Below, in pieces: positions 25,630 through 34,193 of a DNA stretch of 64,000 nt. The stretch is taken from the NCBI RefSeq assembly GCF_900188405.1, contig NZ_FZOF01000006.1, positions 62,001-126,000 on the forward strand, read 5' to 3'. Made by a program: the position numbers and the translations under genes. Source of the stretch: Actinacidiphila glaucinigra (GTDB lineage: Bacteria > Actinomycetota > Actinomycetes > Streptomycetales > Streptomycetaceae). Within the stretch, counting starts at the first letter, position 1. The number at the start of each line of letters is the position of its first letter. The notes beneath the pieces are model-generated. The model was not told where the DNA came from and did no database searches. It saw only the letters and a program-made list of their open reading frames with translations.

Positions 25630-25908
25630 ATGGAGCGCATCCCGGTACGCGAGCTGAACCAGAACACCAGCGCCGTGCTCGCGCGCGTGCAGCACGGCGA
25701 AACATTGGAGGTGACCGTGAGCGGAACCCCGGTGGCCCGTCTCGTGCCCGTCTCGGGCAGCCAGTCCGTACTGGACCGCATGGTCGCCGAGGGACGCGCC
25801 ACCCCACCCGCGGCCTCAGGTCCGATCCCGGCGCCGCCTGTGCTCGGCGATCCGGGGATCGACACGGCGGCCGCACTCGTCGCCATGCGCGAGGAGGAGC
25901 GCTGGTGA
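25630..25908 (+). CDS. Phd/YefM-type antitoxin
   Basis: A 92-residue antitoxin. The N-terminal 50 residues carry the Phd/YefM DNA-binding pattern (IPVRELNQNTSAVLARVQHG, then VTVSGTPVARLVPVS). The C-terminal half (Pro/Ala-rich, then GIDTAAALVAMREEERW) is the expected disordered, toxin-wrapping part. Its TGA overlaps the toxin GTG by 4 nt. It lies on the opposite strand to the two flanking helicase genes. Third-position GC remains high, so any transfer is not recent or came from a similar genome. Confidence 0.88.
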   Translation: MERIPVRELNQNTSAVLARVQHGETLEVTVSGTPVARLVPVSGSQSVLDRMVAEGRATPPAASGPIPAPPVLGDPGIDTAAALVAMREEERW

Positions 25909-26312
25909 TCTACCTGGATTCGGCGGCGATCGTGAAGATGGTCCGCCGGGAGCAGGGCACACGGGAGTTGATCGCTTGGCTGAACGACCGCCCTGGCGAA
26001 CCCCTGGTGTCGTCGTCGCTCGTCGAGGTGGAGGTGCCACGTGCCTTGCGCCGGTCGGCCCCGCAGGCACTCGCCGGCGTCCCCGGTGTGATCACCCGGC
26101 TCTACCGGATCGAGATCGACGCGGCCGTCCGTGCCACGGCTTCCGCCTACAGTGATCCGCTGCTCCGCTCGCTCGACTCGATCCACCTCGCGACGGCGCA
26201 GCTCCTGGCCGGTCAGGCGGGCGCGGATCCGCTCGTGTACGTCACGTACGACCAGCGCCTGCTGAAGGCGGCGCAGGACATCGGGCTGCGGGCCGAGGCA
26301 CCCGGCGGCTGA
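25905..26312 (+). CDS. PIN-domain ribonuclease toxin (VapC-like)
   Basis: A 135-residue PIN domain toxin. The acidic metal site is visible: Asp5 in VIYLDSAAIVK, a glutamate in SSSLVEVEVPRAL, an aspartate in LDSIHLATAQL, and the terminal aspartate in YVTYDQRLLKAA. VapC toxins cut tRNA or rRNA; the target here is not predictable. GTG 25905 overlaps the antitoxin stop. Its stop lies 12 nt from the convergent end of adnA, so the module fits tightly between the helicase genes. Confidence 0.88.
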   Translation: MIYLDSAAIVKMVRREQGTRELIAWLNDRPGEPLVSSSLVEVEVPRALRRSAPQALAGVPGVITRLYRIEIDAAVRATASAYSDPLLRSLDSIHLATAQLLAGQAGADPLVYVTYDQRLLKAAQDIGLRAEAPGG

Positions 26313-26324
26313 GCCGTACCCCCG

Positions 26325-29300
26325 TCACTCCACGACGTGCCGTCCCTCCGAGCGGGCGCTGCAGGAGGCGCGGAAGGCGCAGTTCTCGCAGTGCTGGCCG
26401 GTGGAGGGGGTGAAGCGCTCGTCGAGGACGCGGGCGGCCGCGCCGGCGAGCAGGGCGTCGGCCCAGTCGCCGCTCAGCGCCTCCTGGTGCTGGACGGTGG
26501 GCTGGGTGTCGCCGCCGTCGCGGCGGGCCGCGCCGATGCGGAGCTGGACGAGCTCGGCGCCGCCGGGGGCGGGCCGGGTGCCGTGGAAGAGCTCGTCGAC
26601 GGCGCCCTCGCGGACGGCCAGCTGGTAGACGGCGAGCTGCGGGTGGCCCTCGACCTCGGCGGCGGTGGGCTTGGCCTTGCCGGTCTTGAAGTCGACGACG
26701 TAGGCGTTGCCGTCCGCGTCGGTCTCGACGCGGTCCATGCTGCCGCGGATGCGGACGGCCACCTCCCCGGCCTCCAGGGTGACGTCGAAGCCGTGCTCGG
26801 AGGCGACGGCCTGGCGGCCGCGTTCCATGACGTGCCAGCGCAGGAAGCGCTCCAGGGCGGCGCGGGCGTTCTCCTTCTCCTGCTGGGACTTCCAGGGCGC
26901 GTCGAAGGCCAGCGCGTTCCACACCGAGTCCAGCCGCTCCATGAGCACGTCCAGGTCGGCCGGGGTGCTGCCGGAGGCGACCTCGTCGGCGAGGACGTGC
27001 AGGACGTTGCCGAAGCCCTGGGCCGCCGTGGAGGGCGGCTCGGCCTTCACTTCGCGGCCGAGGAACCACTGCAGGGCGCAGGTGTTGGCCAGCTGGTCCA
27101 GCGCGCTGCCGGAGAGGGTGACCGGCTTGTCGCGGTCCCGCAGCGGCACCTCGGAGCGGGTCGGCTCGTACAGGCCCCACCAGCGTTCGGGGTGGGCGGC
27201 GGGCACCAGGGGCTGGCCGGCGTCCTCCAGGGCCGCGAGCCGCGCCAGGCGGCGGGCGGCGGCCTCACGCAGGGCCGGGGAGACGGCCGGGTCGACGGTG
27301 GTGGCGCGCAGCTCGGCGACGAGGGCCGCGACCGACAGCGGGCGGCGCGCCCGGTGGGTGACGTCGGCGGGCTCGACGCCGAGCTCGGTGAGGAAGCGGG
27401 AGGGCTGGTCGCCGTCGTCGGCGGCCGCCTTCACGGCGGTCACGACGAGCCGCTCGCGGGCCCGGGTGGCCGCGACGTAGAAGAGCCGGCGCTCCTCGGC
27501 GAGCAGCGCGCCCGGGGTGAGCGGCTCGGCGAGGCCGTCGCGCCCGATGCGGTCGGCCTCCAGCAGCGAGCCGCGGCGCCGCAGGTCGGGCCAGAGCCCC
27601 TCCTGGACGCCGGCGACGACGACGAGCCCCCACTCCAGGCCCTTGGAGCGGTGCGCGGTCATCAGCCGTACGGCGTCGGGGCGTACGGCTCGGCGGGTCA
27701 GCACGTCGGCGGCGATGTCCTGGGCGGACAGCTCCTCCAGGAAGTTCAGCGCGCCGCGGCCGCCGGTGCGCTCCTCGGCGCGGGCGGCGGCGTCGAAGAG
27801 CACGCACATCGCGTCCAGGTCCCGGTCGGCGTTGCGTCCGGCCGCGCCGCCGCGCGCGGCGGCCCGCTCCAGCCGGCCGGGCCAGGGGGTGCCGTCCCAC
27901 AACCCCCACAGCGCCTCCTCGGCGGTGCCGCCGCCGGCCAGCAGCTCGCGTCCCTTGCGCAGCAGCCCGCCGAGCCGCTGGGCGCCCCGTGCGTACGAGG
28001 GGTCGTGCGCCACCAGCCGCTCGGGCTCCGCCAGCGCCTCGGCGATCAGCTCGTCCGACGGCCGCGGCACGGCGGCCCCGGCGGCCCGCTCCTCCTCGCG
28101 CAGGGCGCGGCCCAGGCGGCGCAGGTCGGCGGCGTCCATGCCGCCGAGCGGGGAGCCCAGCAGGGTGAGGGCGTCCTCGACGCGCAGGCCCGGCTCCGGG
28201 GCGTCGGGCAGGGCGGCGTGGGCGCAGACCCGCAGGGCGAGCAGCAGCGGGGCCACGGCGGGCTCGTCGCGCAGCGGGAGGTCGTCGCCGTCGATGTCGA
28301 CGGGCACCCCGGCGGAGGTCAGGGCCCGCCGCAGCACGGGCAGCGAGCGGGAGCCGGCGCGGACCAGGACGGCCATGTCGGACCAGGGGACGCCGTCCTC
28401 CAGGTGGGCGCGGCGCAGGACGTCGGCGATGCCGTCGAGTTCGGCGCCGGGCGTGGGGTAGGTGCGGACGGCGACCGAGCCCCCGTCGCGGACCGGCGCG
28501 AGCTCGCGGTGGGCGCGGACGGCGGCGGCCGGGAGCCGGGTCAGCGGCATCCGGCGGGTGAGGAGCCGGGTCGCGGCCAGCAGGCCGGCGCCGGAGCGGC
28601 GGGACGTGGTCAGGACCCGGACGCCGGCGGGGCGGCCGTCGGCGTGCCGGAAGGCGTCGGGGAAGCCGAGGATGCCGTTCACGTCGGCGCCGCGGAAGGC
28701 GTAGATGGACTGGTCGGGGTCGCCGAAGGCCACCAGGTGGCGGCCGCCGCCGGCGAGCGCCTGCAGCAGCCGCACCTGCGCCGGATCGGTGTCCTGGTAC
28801 TCGTCGACGTAGACGGCCTCGTAGGCCCCGGCGAGGTGGCGGGACACCTCGGGACGCCCGGCCAGCAGCACCGCGCGGTGCACCAGTTCCGCGTAGTCGA
28901 CGACGCCCTGGAGGTCGAGGACGTCCAGGTACTCGGCGAGGAAGCCGGCCGCCGCCGACCAGTCGGGGCGGCCGGTGCGGCCGGCGAACGCGGCCAGGGC
29001 GCGCGGGCCGAGGCCCAGCTCGCGGGTGCGGGCCAGCACCGCCCGCACCTCGTCGGCGAAGCCGCGGGTGGTCAGCGCCGCGCGCAGCTCGTCCGGCCAG
29101 CGCACCCCGGTCCGCCCCCGCCGCTCCAGTTCGGCCTCGCCCGCCAGGAGCTCGCGCACCGCCAGGTCCTGCTCGGGGCCGGACATCAGCCGCAGCGGGT
29201 CGGCGAAGAGCTCGGGGTCCTGGTGGGCGCGGACCAGGGCGTAGCAGAAGGAGTGGAAGGTGGTGGCCTGCGGTGCGGCCGCGCCGCCCATCCGGGCGGT

Positions 29301-29612
29301 CATGCGGTCCCGCAGTTCACCCGCGGCTTTGCGGCTGAAGGTGAGGACGAGGATCCGTTCCGGGTCGGTGCCGCGCCGCACGCGTTCGGCGACGGCCTCG
29401 ACCAGGGTGGTGGTCTTCCCGGTGCCCGGTCCGGCGAGGACGAGGAGCGGACCGCCCGGGTGCTCAACCACCGCGCGCTGTGCGGCGTCCAGTTCAGGGG
29501 GCGTCACCGGTTCCGGAGCGGTCCGTAGCAGCCGGTAGCCGCCGGAAGGCCCGACCGTCCCCCCGGAGCGCCGTGCGGCGGCGTCCGTCTGGCGTGTGGA
29601 GGAGGAGGTCAC
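26325..29612 (-). CDS. adnA: UvrD/Rep helicase with 4Fe-4S RecB-type nuclease (AdnA-like)
   Basis: A 1095-residue helicase-nuclease, the likely partner of the gene at 22-25.5 kb. Walker A is AGPGTGKTTT (about 58), motif II YVDEYQDTDPAQ, motif III AFGDPDQSIYAFRG, motif VI FYVAATRARERL. The C-terminal nuclease has AYVVDFKTGKAK. An AddB-like iron-sulfur staple is formed by a cysteine in NTCALQWFLG and by C1075-x2-C1078-x5-C1084 at the extreme C-terminus. It starts at GTG 29612. In other actinobacteria the two genes are adjacent; here a toxin-antitoxin pair separates them, so adnB probably needs its own promoter. The A/B name is from remembered gene order. Confidence 0.82.
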   Translation of the reverse strand: MTSSSTRQTDAAARRSGGTVGPSGGYRLLRTAPEPVTPPELDAAQRAVVEHPGGPLLVLAGPGTGKTTTLVEAVAERVRRGTDPERILVLTFSRKAAGELRDRMTARMGGAAAPQATTFHSFCYALVRAHQDPELFADPLRLMSGPEQDLAVRELLAGEAELERRGRTGVRWPDELRAALTTRGFADEVRAVLARTRELGLGPRALAAFAGRTGRPDWSAAAGFLAEYLDVLDLQGVVDYAELVHRAVLLAGRPEVSRHLAGAYEAVYVDEYQDTDPAQVRLLQALAGGGRHLVAFGDPDQSIYAFRGADVNGILGFPDAFRHADGRPAGVRVLTTSRRSGAGLLAATRLLTRRMPLTRLPAAAVRAHRELAPVRDGGSVAVRTYPTPGAELDGIADVLRRAHLEDGVPWSDMAVLVRAGSRSLPVLRRALTSAGVPVDIDGDDLPLRDEPAVAPLLLALRVCAHAALPDAPEPGLRVEDALTLLGSPLGGMDAADLRRLGRALREEERAAGAAVPRPSDELIAEALAEPERLVAHDPSYARGAQRLGGLLRKGRELLAGGGTAEEALWGLWDGTPWPGRLERAAARGGAAGRNADRDLDAMCVLFDAAARAEERTGGRGALNFLEELSAQDIAADVLTRRAVRPDAVRLMTAHRSKGLEWGLVVVAGVQEGLWPDLRRRGSLLEADRIGRDGLAEPLTPGALLAEERRLFYVAATRARERLVVTAVKAAADDGDQPSRFLTELGVEPADVTHRARRPLSVAALVAELRATTVDPAVSPALREAAARRLARLAALEDAGQPLVPAAHPERWWGLYEPTRSEVPLRDRDKPVTLSGSALDQLANTCALQWFLGREVKAEPPSTAAQGFGNVLHVLADEVASGSTPADLDVLMERLDSVWNALAFDAPWKSQQEKENARAALERFLRWHVMERGRQAVASEHGFDVTLEAGEVAVRIRGSMDRVETDADGNAYVVDFKTGKAKPTAAEVEGHPQLAVYQLAVREGAVDELFHGTRPAPGGAELVQLRIGAARRDGGDTQPTVQHQEALSGDWADALLAGAAARVLDERFTPSTGQHCENCAFRASCSARSEGRHVVE

Positions 29613-29846
29613 GTGGTTCGCCGGTTCCGTGTGCGTGCGGGTGCTTGTGCGGTGGCCTGTGCCGCCGGTGGCCGGGTGAGGCCGGGTGCCGACGGTACGC
29701 CACCGGTCACCGGGGCCGCCGCGCGTCCCGTCCTTCCCGTACGGATGCGGGAGCGGCCGGGCGCGGGCTGCCGTACTCCGTCCGGACGGCCGATCGCATC
29801 AACCGGTCCCGGATGGCGGAAGCTGGATGGTGTGAGCGTCCGGTCG

Positions 29847-30245
29847 TCAGTCGTCCTTGCCGGGGCCGGGCACGGGGTCCGTGCCGTCCCAGCGGGCCCC
29901 GCGCATGTCGAGACGGGGTATGTGGCCCTTAGCCGCCCGCGGAGCCGGGCGAAGCGGGGTGCCCTCGGCGCGGTAGTGCTCCAGGGCGCGCAGCTCGTGG
30001 CCCGGCAGCAGCCCGCCGTCCGCGCGCACCACGCGCCACCACGGCACGGCCCCGCCGTACAGCGCCATGACGTGGCCCACCTGCCGGGGGCCGCCCTCCC
30101 CCAGCCATTCGGCGACGTCGCCGTACGTCATGACCCGTCCGGGCGGGATCCGCTCGGCGACGTCCAGCACGCGCTCCGCGTACGCGGGGAGCTCCGGGAC
30201 GTCGTCCGGAGCATCCTCCGGGTCGTGCGCGGTGTCCTTGCTCAT
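29847..30245 (-). CDS. MGMT-family alkyltransferase-like (ATL) protein
   Basis: A 132-residue protein with the DNA-binding half of O6-alkylguanine transferases: VAERIPPGRVMTYGDVAEWLG, then VGHVMALYGGAVPWWRVVRADGG. The catalytic cysteine of the PCHR motif is replaced by tryptophan (PWWRV, residue about 70). ATL proteins bind alkylated bases without repairing them and hand the lesion to nucleotide excision repair. The acidic N-terminus (EDAPDDVPELP) is an extension. It stands next to the adnAB genes, so the area is rich in DNA-repair functions. Confidence 0.87.
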   Translation of the reverse strand: MSKDTAHDPEDAPDDVPELPAYAERVLDVAERIPPGRVMTYGDVAEWLGEGGPRQVGHVMALYGGAVPWWRVVRADGGLLPGHELRALEHYRAEGTPLRPAPRAAKGHIPRLDMRGARWDGTDPVPGPGKDD

Positions 30246-30418
30246 CCGTCACATGGTGCCCCACGGCACCGACAGCGGCGGGCGCAGGGAGCGCGCGCAG
30301 GGGCGCCCAGAACGGCGAATTGCCCCCTCCTGCGCCCATGCGCGGGCTGCTCGTGCCACCATCATCCGGGCGGTGACTGGTGATACGAGATCAAAAAGAG
30401 ACAGCCGGAGAGCACGAC

Positions 30419-33400
30419 GTGAGCGGGAACGGAGCCGCTCGCGCGGTCCCCGCTGCCTCCGAGGGCCCGGGGGACGCCGCCCCGGCCGGAGGTTCGTCCG
30501 CCGTGCCGCAGGCCCCGCGGGCGCCCGGTGACGCGGACGAGGCGGCCCGCGGCCTGCCGTCCACGGGTGCCGCGGCGACCCCCGGCGACGACGCCGTGAC
30601 CGCAGCGGACGACGGGCCCCCCGGTGAGACGCCGGCCACAGCCCCGCCCGCGCGGGCCGCCGCGTCCTGCGGGCCGGACGACGGGCCGCGAGCCGCCGGG
30701 GCGACCGGCGCGGACCACTCCGACGGTGACGGCGCGGCCGCTCCGGCGGAGGAGCCGGCCCCGTCCGCACCGCGGTCGGCCGATGTCACCGCGGAGCCCG
30801 GCGCGCCGGAGGAGGACGCCGGGGACGAGGCCACCGCGGCGAAGCCGCCTCACGGTGGACACGGACACGACGCGGACGACGGCTCACGGGCCACCGGAAC
30901 CTCCCCGCACACCGACCCGGTGGCGCGCGACGAACCGCTGCTGCCCGCGCGCGTGCACCGGCCCGTCGACCTCGTGCGCTTCCTCTTCGGGCTGCTCGGC
31001 ATCGCGATCGTGCTGATGATCGCGGGCTTCGCGCACGCGACGACCTCCGGCGTGGAGCAGGACATCGCCGAGGGCGCGACGCACGCGCCCGAGCCGCTGA
31101 TCACGATCGCCGGGCTGCTGGCGACCGTGGCGGTGCTGATCGTGCCCGTGGCGTTCGCCGTGGAGCGGCTGATCAAGCGGGACGGGCTGCGCATCGCGGA
31201 CGGCGTGCTGGCCGCGGTCCTGGCCCACGGGGTGTCGCTCGCGACCGACCTGTGGGTCTCGGACGCGGCGCCGGTGGCGATCCGGGACGCGCTGACCCGG
31301 GACGCGCCCGGCGGCGGGATCACCGACCCCGTCCACGGCTATCTGGCCCCGGTGATCGCCTACATGACCGCGGTCGGCATGGCCCGGCGTCCGCGCTGGC
31401 GGGTGGCGCTGTGGTTCGTGCTGGTCGTGGACTCCTTCGCGGTGCTGGTGGGCGGCTACACCACTCCGTTCTCGATCATCGTCACCGTGCTCATCGGCTG
31501 GACGGTGGCCTACGGCACCCTCTACGGGGTCGGCTCGCCGAACGTCCGCCCGACCGGCCAGAACCTGCTCGCGGGCCTGCGCAGGGTGGGCTTCGCCCCG
31601 CTGACGGCGGTCCGCGCCGAGGACGAGTTCCCCGACGCGCCGGACTCCGACCGCGGCCGCCGCTACCTGGTGACCCTGGAGGACGGCCCGCTGCTGGACG
31701 TCACGGTGGTGGACCGCGAGCAGCAGGCGCACGGCTTCTTCTACCGGATGTGGCGCCGCCTCCAGCTGCGCGGGATCACCCAGCGGCGCAGCCTGCAGTC
31801 GCTGCGCCAGGCGCTGGAGCAGGAGGCGCTGCTCGCCTACGCGGCCATCGCCGCCGGCGCCAAGGCCCCGCGGCTGATCGCCACCTCGGAGCTGGGCCCG
31901 GACGCCGTGATGCTGGTCTACGAGCACATGGGCGGACGCTCGCTGGACGCGCTGCCGGACGAGGAGATCACCGACGACGTCCTGCACGGCGCCTGGGAGC
32001 AGGTGCGGGCGCTGCAGTCGCGGCGGATCGCGCACCGCAGGCTGGTCGGCGAGGCGCTGAAGATGGATCGTTCCGGCGGCGTCTTCCTGACCGATCTGCG
32101 CGGCGGGGAGATCGCCGCGGGCGACATCGTGCTGCGCATGGACGTGGCGCAGCTGCTCACCACCCTGGCGCTGCGCGTCGGCCCGGAGCGGTCGGTGGCC
32201 TCGGCCGTGGCCGTGCTGGGCCCGGACGCCGTCGCCGACTCCCTGCCGCTGCTGCAGCCGATCGCGCTGAGCCGCACCACCCGGGCCACGCTGAAGCAGC
32301 TCGCCAGGGAGCGGGCGCAGCGCGAGCGCGACGCCGTGCTGGCCGCGTCCCGGGCCCGGCGCGCGGACGGGGAGGCCGGGGAGACCGCCGCCAAGGACGC
32401 GGGCAAGGAGACCAAGGCCGAGCGGCGGGCCGAGAAGAAGGCGATGGAGGACGCGCTGGAGGGGGTCCGCGAGGAGGACCTGCTCACCCGGATCCGCCAC
32501 CAGGTGCTGCTCATCCGTCCGCAGGCCCCGGTGGAGCCGGTGCGGCTGGAGCGGGTGCGGCCGCGCACACTGATCAGCATCATCGCCGGTGCCTTCGCCG
32601 CGTACTTCCTGCTCTCCCAGATCAGCAGCATCGACCCGGCGACACTGCTGGGCCAGGCGAACTGGATCTGGGTGATCGTGGCCGTGCTGGCCTCCGCGCT
32701 CAGCTACGTCGCGGCGGCGATGGCGCTGTCCGGCTTCGTGCCGGAGAAGCTGTCCTTCCTGCGCACCACGCTGGCGCAGATCGCCGGCTCCTTCGTGAAG
32801 CTGGTGGCCCCGGCCGCCATCGGCGGTGTGGCGCTCAACACGCGCTATCTGCAGAAGTCGGGCGTACGCCCCGGCCTCGCGGTGGCGAGCGTGGGCGCCT
32901 CGCAGCTGGTCGGCCTCGGCTCGCACATCAGCCTGCTGCTGGTGTTCGGCTACATCACCGGCACCGAGAAGACGCCCTCGCTGTCGCCGTCCCGGACGGT
33001 GATGGCGGGGCTGCTGACGGCCGGCGTGCTCTTCCTGGTCGTCACCGCCGTACCGCCGCTGCGGCGCTTCGTCTCCACCCGGGTGCGGGCGCTGTTCGCC
33101 GGGGTGGTGCCGCGCATGCTGGACGTGCTGCAGCAGCCGATGAAGCTCACCACGGGCATCGGCGGCACGCTGCTGCTGACCCTCGCCTTCGTGCTGTGCC
33201 TGGACGCGAGCATCCGCACCTTCCACGGCGAGGTGAACTTCGCGGCGATCGCGGTGGTCTTCCTGGCGGGCAACGCCCTGGGCTCGGCGGCCCCGACCCC
33301 GGGTGGCCTGGGCGCGGTCGAGGGCGCGCTGATCGCCGGTCTGACCACCATCGGCCACCTGGACTCGGCGACGGCCACCTCCGCGGTGCTGCTGTTCCGG

Positions 33401-33475
33401 GTGCTGACCTTCTGGCTGCCGGTGCTGCCGGGCTGGCTGGCGTTCACCACGCTCACCAGGCGGCAGGCGCTGTGA
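30419..33475 (+). CDS. Flippase-like (UPF0104/LPG-synthase TM type) protein with kinase-like domain
   Basis: A 1018-residue membrane protein. Residues about 1-165 are low-complexity Ala/Pro/Asp/Glu. Several hydrophobic segments follow (about 185-380). A soluble kinase-fold segment (about 410-620) has EQEALLAYAAIAAGAK and VYEHMGGRSLD, but HRRL replaces HRDL and DLR replaces DFG, so it is probably a pseudokinase. A charged region (about 630-700) precedes the C-terminal lipid-flippase-like domain (VKLVAPAAIGGVALNTRYLQKSG, here two parts; and APTPGGLGAVEGALIAGL), typical of UPF0104. GTG 30419 was chosen because GGAGAG precedes it by 7 nt. No fused lysyl-transferase domain is seen. Confidence 0.8.
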   Translation: MSGNGAARAVPAASEGPGDAAPAGGSSAVPQAPRAPGDADEAARGLPSTGAAATPGDDAVTAADDGPPGETPATAPPARAAASCGPDDGPRAAGATGADHSDGDGAAAPAEEPAPSAPRSADVTAEPGAPEEDAGDEATAAKPPHGGHGHDADDGSRATGTSPHTDPVARDEPLLPARVHRPVDLVRFLFGLLGIAIVLMIAGFAHATTSGVEQDIAEGATHAPEPLITIAGLLATVAVLIVPVAFAVERLIKRDGLRIADGVLAAVLAHGVSLATDLWVSDAAPVAIRDALTRDAPGGGITDPVHGYLAPVIAYMTAVGMARRPRWRVALWFVLVVDSFAVLVGGYTTPFSIIVTVLIGWTVAYGTLYGVGSPNVRPTGQNLLAGLRRVGFAPLTAVRAEDEFPDAPDSDRGRRYLVTLEDGPLLDVTVVDREQQAHGFFYRMWRRLQLRGITQRRSLQSLRQALEQEALLAYAAIAAGAKAPRLIATSELGPDAVMLVYEHMGGRSLDALPDEEITDDVLHGAWEQVRALQSRRIAHRRLVGEALKMDRSGGVFLTDLRGGEIAAGDIVLRMDVAQLLTTLALRVGPERSVASAVAVLGPDAVADSLPLLQPIALSRTTRATLKQLARERAQRERDAVLAASRARRADGEAGETAAKDAGKETKAERRAEKKAMEDALEGVREEDLLTRIRHQVLLIRPQAPVEPVRLERVRPRTLISIIAGAFAAYFLLSQISSIDPATLLGQANWIWVIVAVLASALSYVAAAMALSGFVPEKLSFLRTTLAQIAGSFVKLVAPAAIGGVALNTRYLQKSGVRPGLAVASVGASQLVGLGSHISLLLVFGYITGTEKTPSLSPSRTVMAGLLTAGVLFLVVTAVPPLRRFVSTRVRALFAGVVPRMLDVLQQPMKLTTGIGGTLLLTLAFVLCLDASIRTFHGEVNFAAIAVVFLAGNALGSAAPTPGGLGAVEGALIAGLTTIGHLDSATATSAVLLFRVLTFWLPVLPGWLAFTTLTRRQAL

Positions 33476-33476
33476 C

Positions 33477-33510
33477 GCGGGCCCACTGACAGGAGATGTC
33501 AGTGGGCCGC
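33477..33510. terminator. Hairpin terminator after the flippase-like gene
   Basis: A 13-bp stem (CCCACTGAC/GTCAGTGGG extended by GCGG/CCGC with one bulged G) and a 7-nt loop begins 2 nt after the flippase-like stop. No U-tract. Confidence 0.6.
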
Positions 33511-33527
33511 CCCTACGGTCCCCGGTC

Positions 33528-34193
33528 ATGGAGACCACGCACATCGTCGAACTGCGGCAGTACACCCTGCGCCCCGGCGCCCGGGACACCCTGACGAAGC
33601 TGTTCGAGCGCGAGTTCGTCACCGGCCAGGAGGCCGCCGGGATCCGGGTCGGCGGCCGTTTCGCCGACCTGGACGACCCGGACCGCTTCGTGTGGATGCG
33701 CGGCTTCCCCGGGATGCCCGCGCGGCTCCGCTCGCTGCGCGCCTTCTACGGGGGCCCGGTGTGGCGGGCGCACCGGGACGCCGCCAACGCCACCATGACC
33801 GACTCGGACGACGTCCTGCTGCTGCGCGGCCCCGGCTACCGCGTACCGCCGGACGCGGGCCAGGTCGTCGTGACCGTCTGCCACCCCGCCGACCCGGAGG
33901 TCTTCGCCGGGGCCCTCGCGGGGCCCGGCGGGCTGCCGGCGGACTCCGCGGTGCACCGCAGCGAGCACGCGGTGAACGACTTCCCGGCGCTGCCCGTCCG
34001 TACCGGCGAGGACGTCGTCCTCTGGTTCACCGCCTTCGCCGACGCCCGGGAGCGGCCCGGAGGGCCCGCGCTGCCCGCCGCGGCGGCACGGCTCCCGCTG
34101 CTGCGGCCCCCGCAGCGACTGCGGCTGGCGCCGGTACGCGTACCGGCACCCGAGGACCGGGGGCCTCAGCGCAGGATGTCGCCGAGGTCGTAG
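33528..34193 (+). CDS. NIPSNAP family protein
   Basis: A 221-residue protein starting THIVELRQYTLRPGARDTL, the signature opening of NIPSNAP/ferredoxin-like alpha-beta barrel proteins. The middle has DDPDRFVWMRGFPGMPAR, and the C-terminal part is Pro/Arg-rich and probably disordered. Some family members act as monooxygenase-like or stress proteins; no activity can be assigned here. It has no clear ribosome site, and its last 28 nt overlap the convergent ligase gene. Confidence 0.82.
   Translation: METTHIVELRQYTLRPGARDTLTKLFEREFVTGQEAAGIRVGGRFADLDDPDRFVWMRGFPGMPARLRSLRAFYGGPVWRAHRDAANATMTDSDDVLLLRGPGYRVPPDAGQVVVTVCHPADPEVFAGALAGPGGLPADSAVHRSEHAVNDFPALPVRTGEDVVLWFTAFADARERPGGPALPAAAARLPLLRPPQRLRLAPVRVPAPEDRGPQRRMSPRS

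Noticed and set aside
26337..29528. A 1063-codon plus-strand open frame antisense to adnA
   Set aside because: Composition is low-complexity Gly/Ala/Val/Gln; the opposite frame encodes all helicase and nuclease motifs.
34120..34193. Frameshift or fusion between the NIPSNAP and ligase genes
   Set aside because: They are convergent and simply overlap by 28 nt at their 3' ends; both keep complete family domains.
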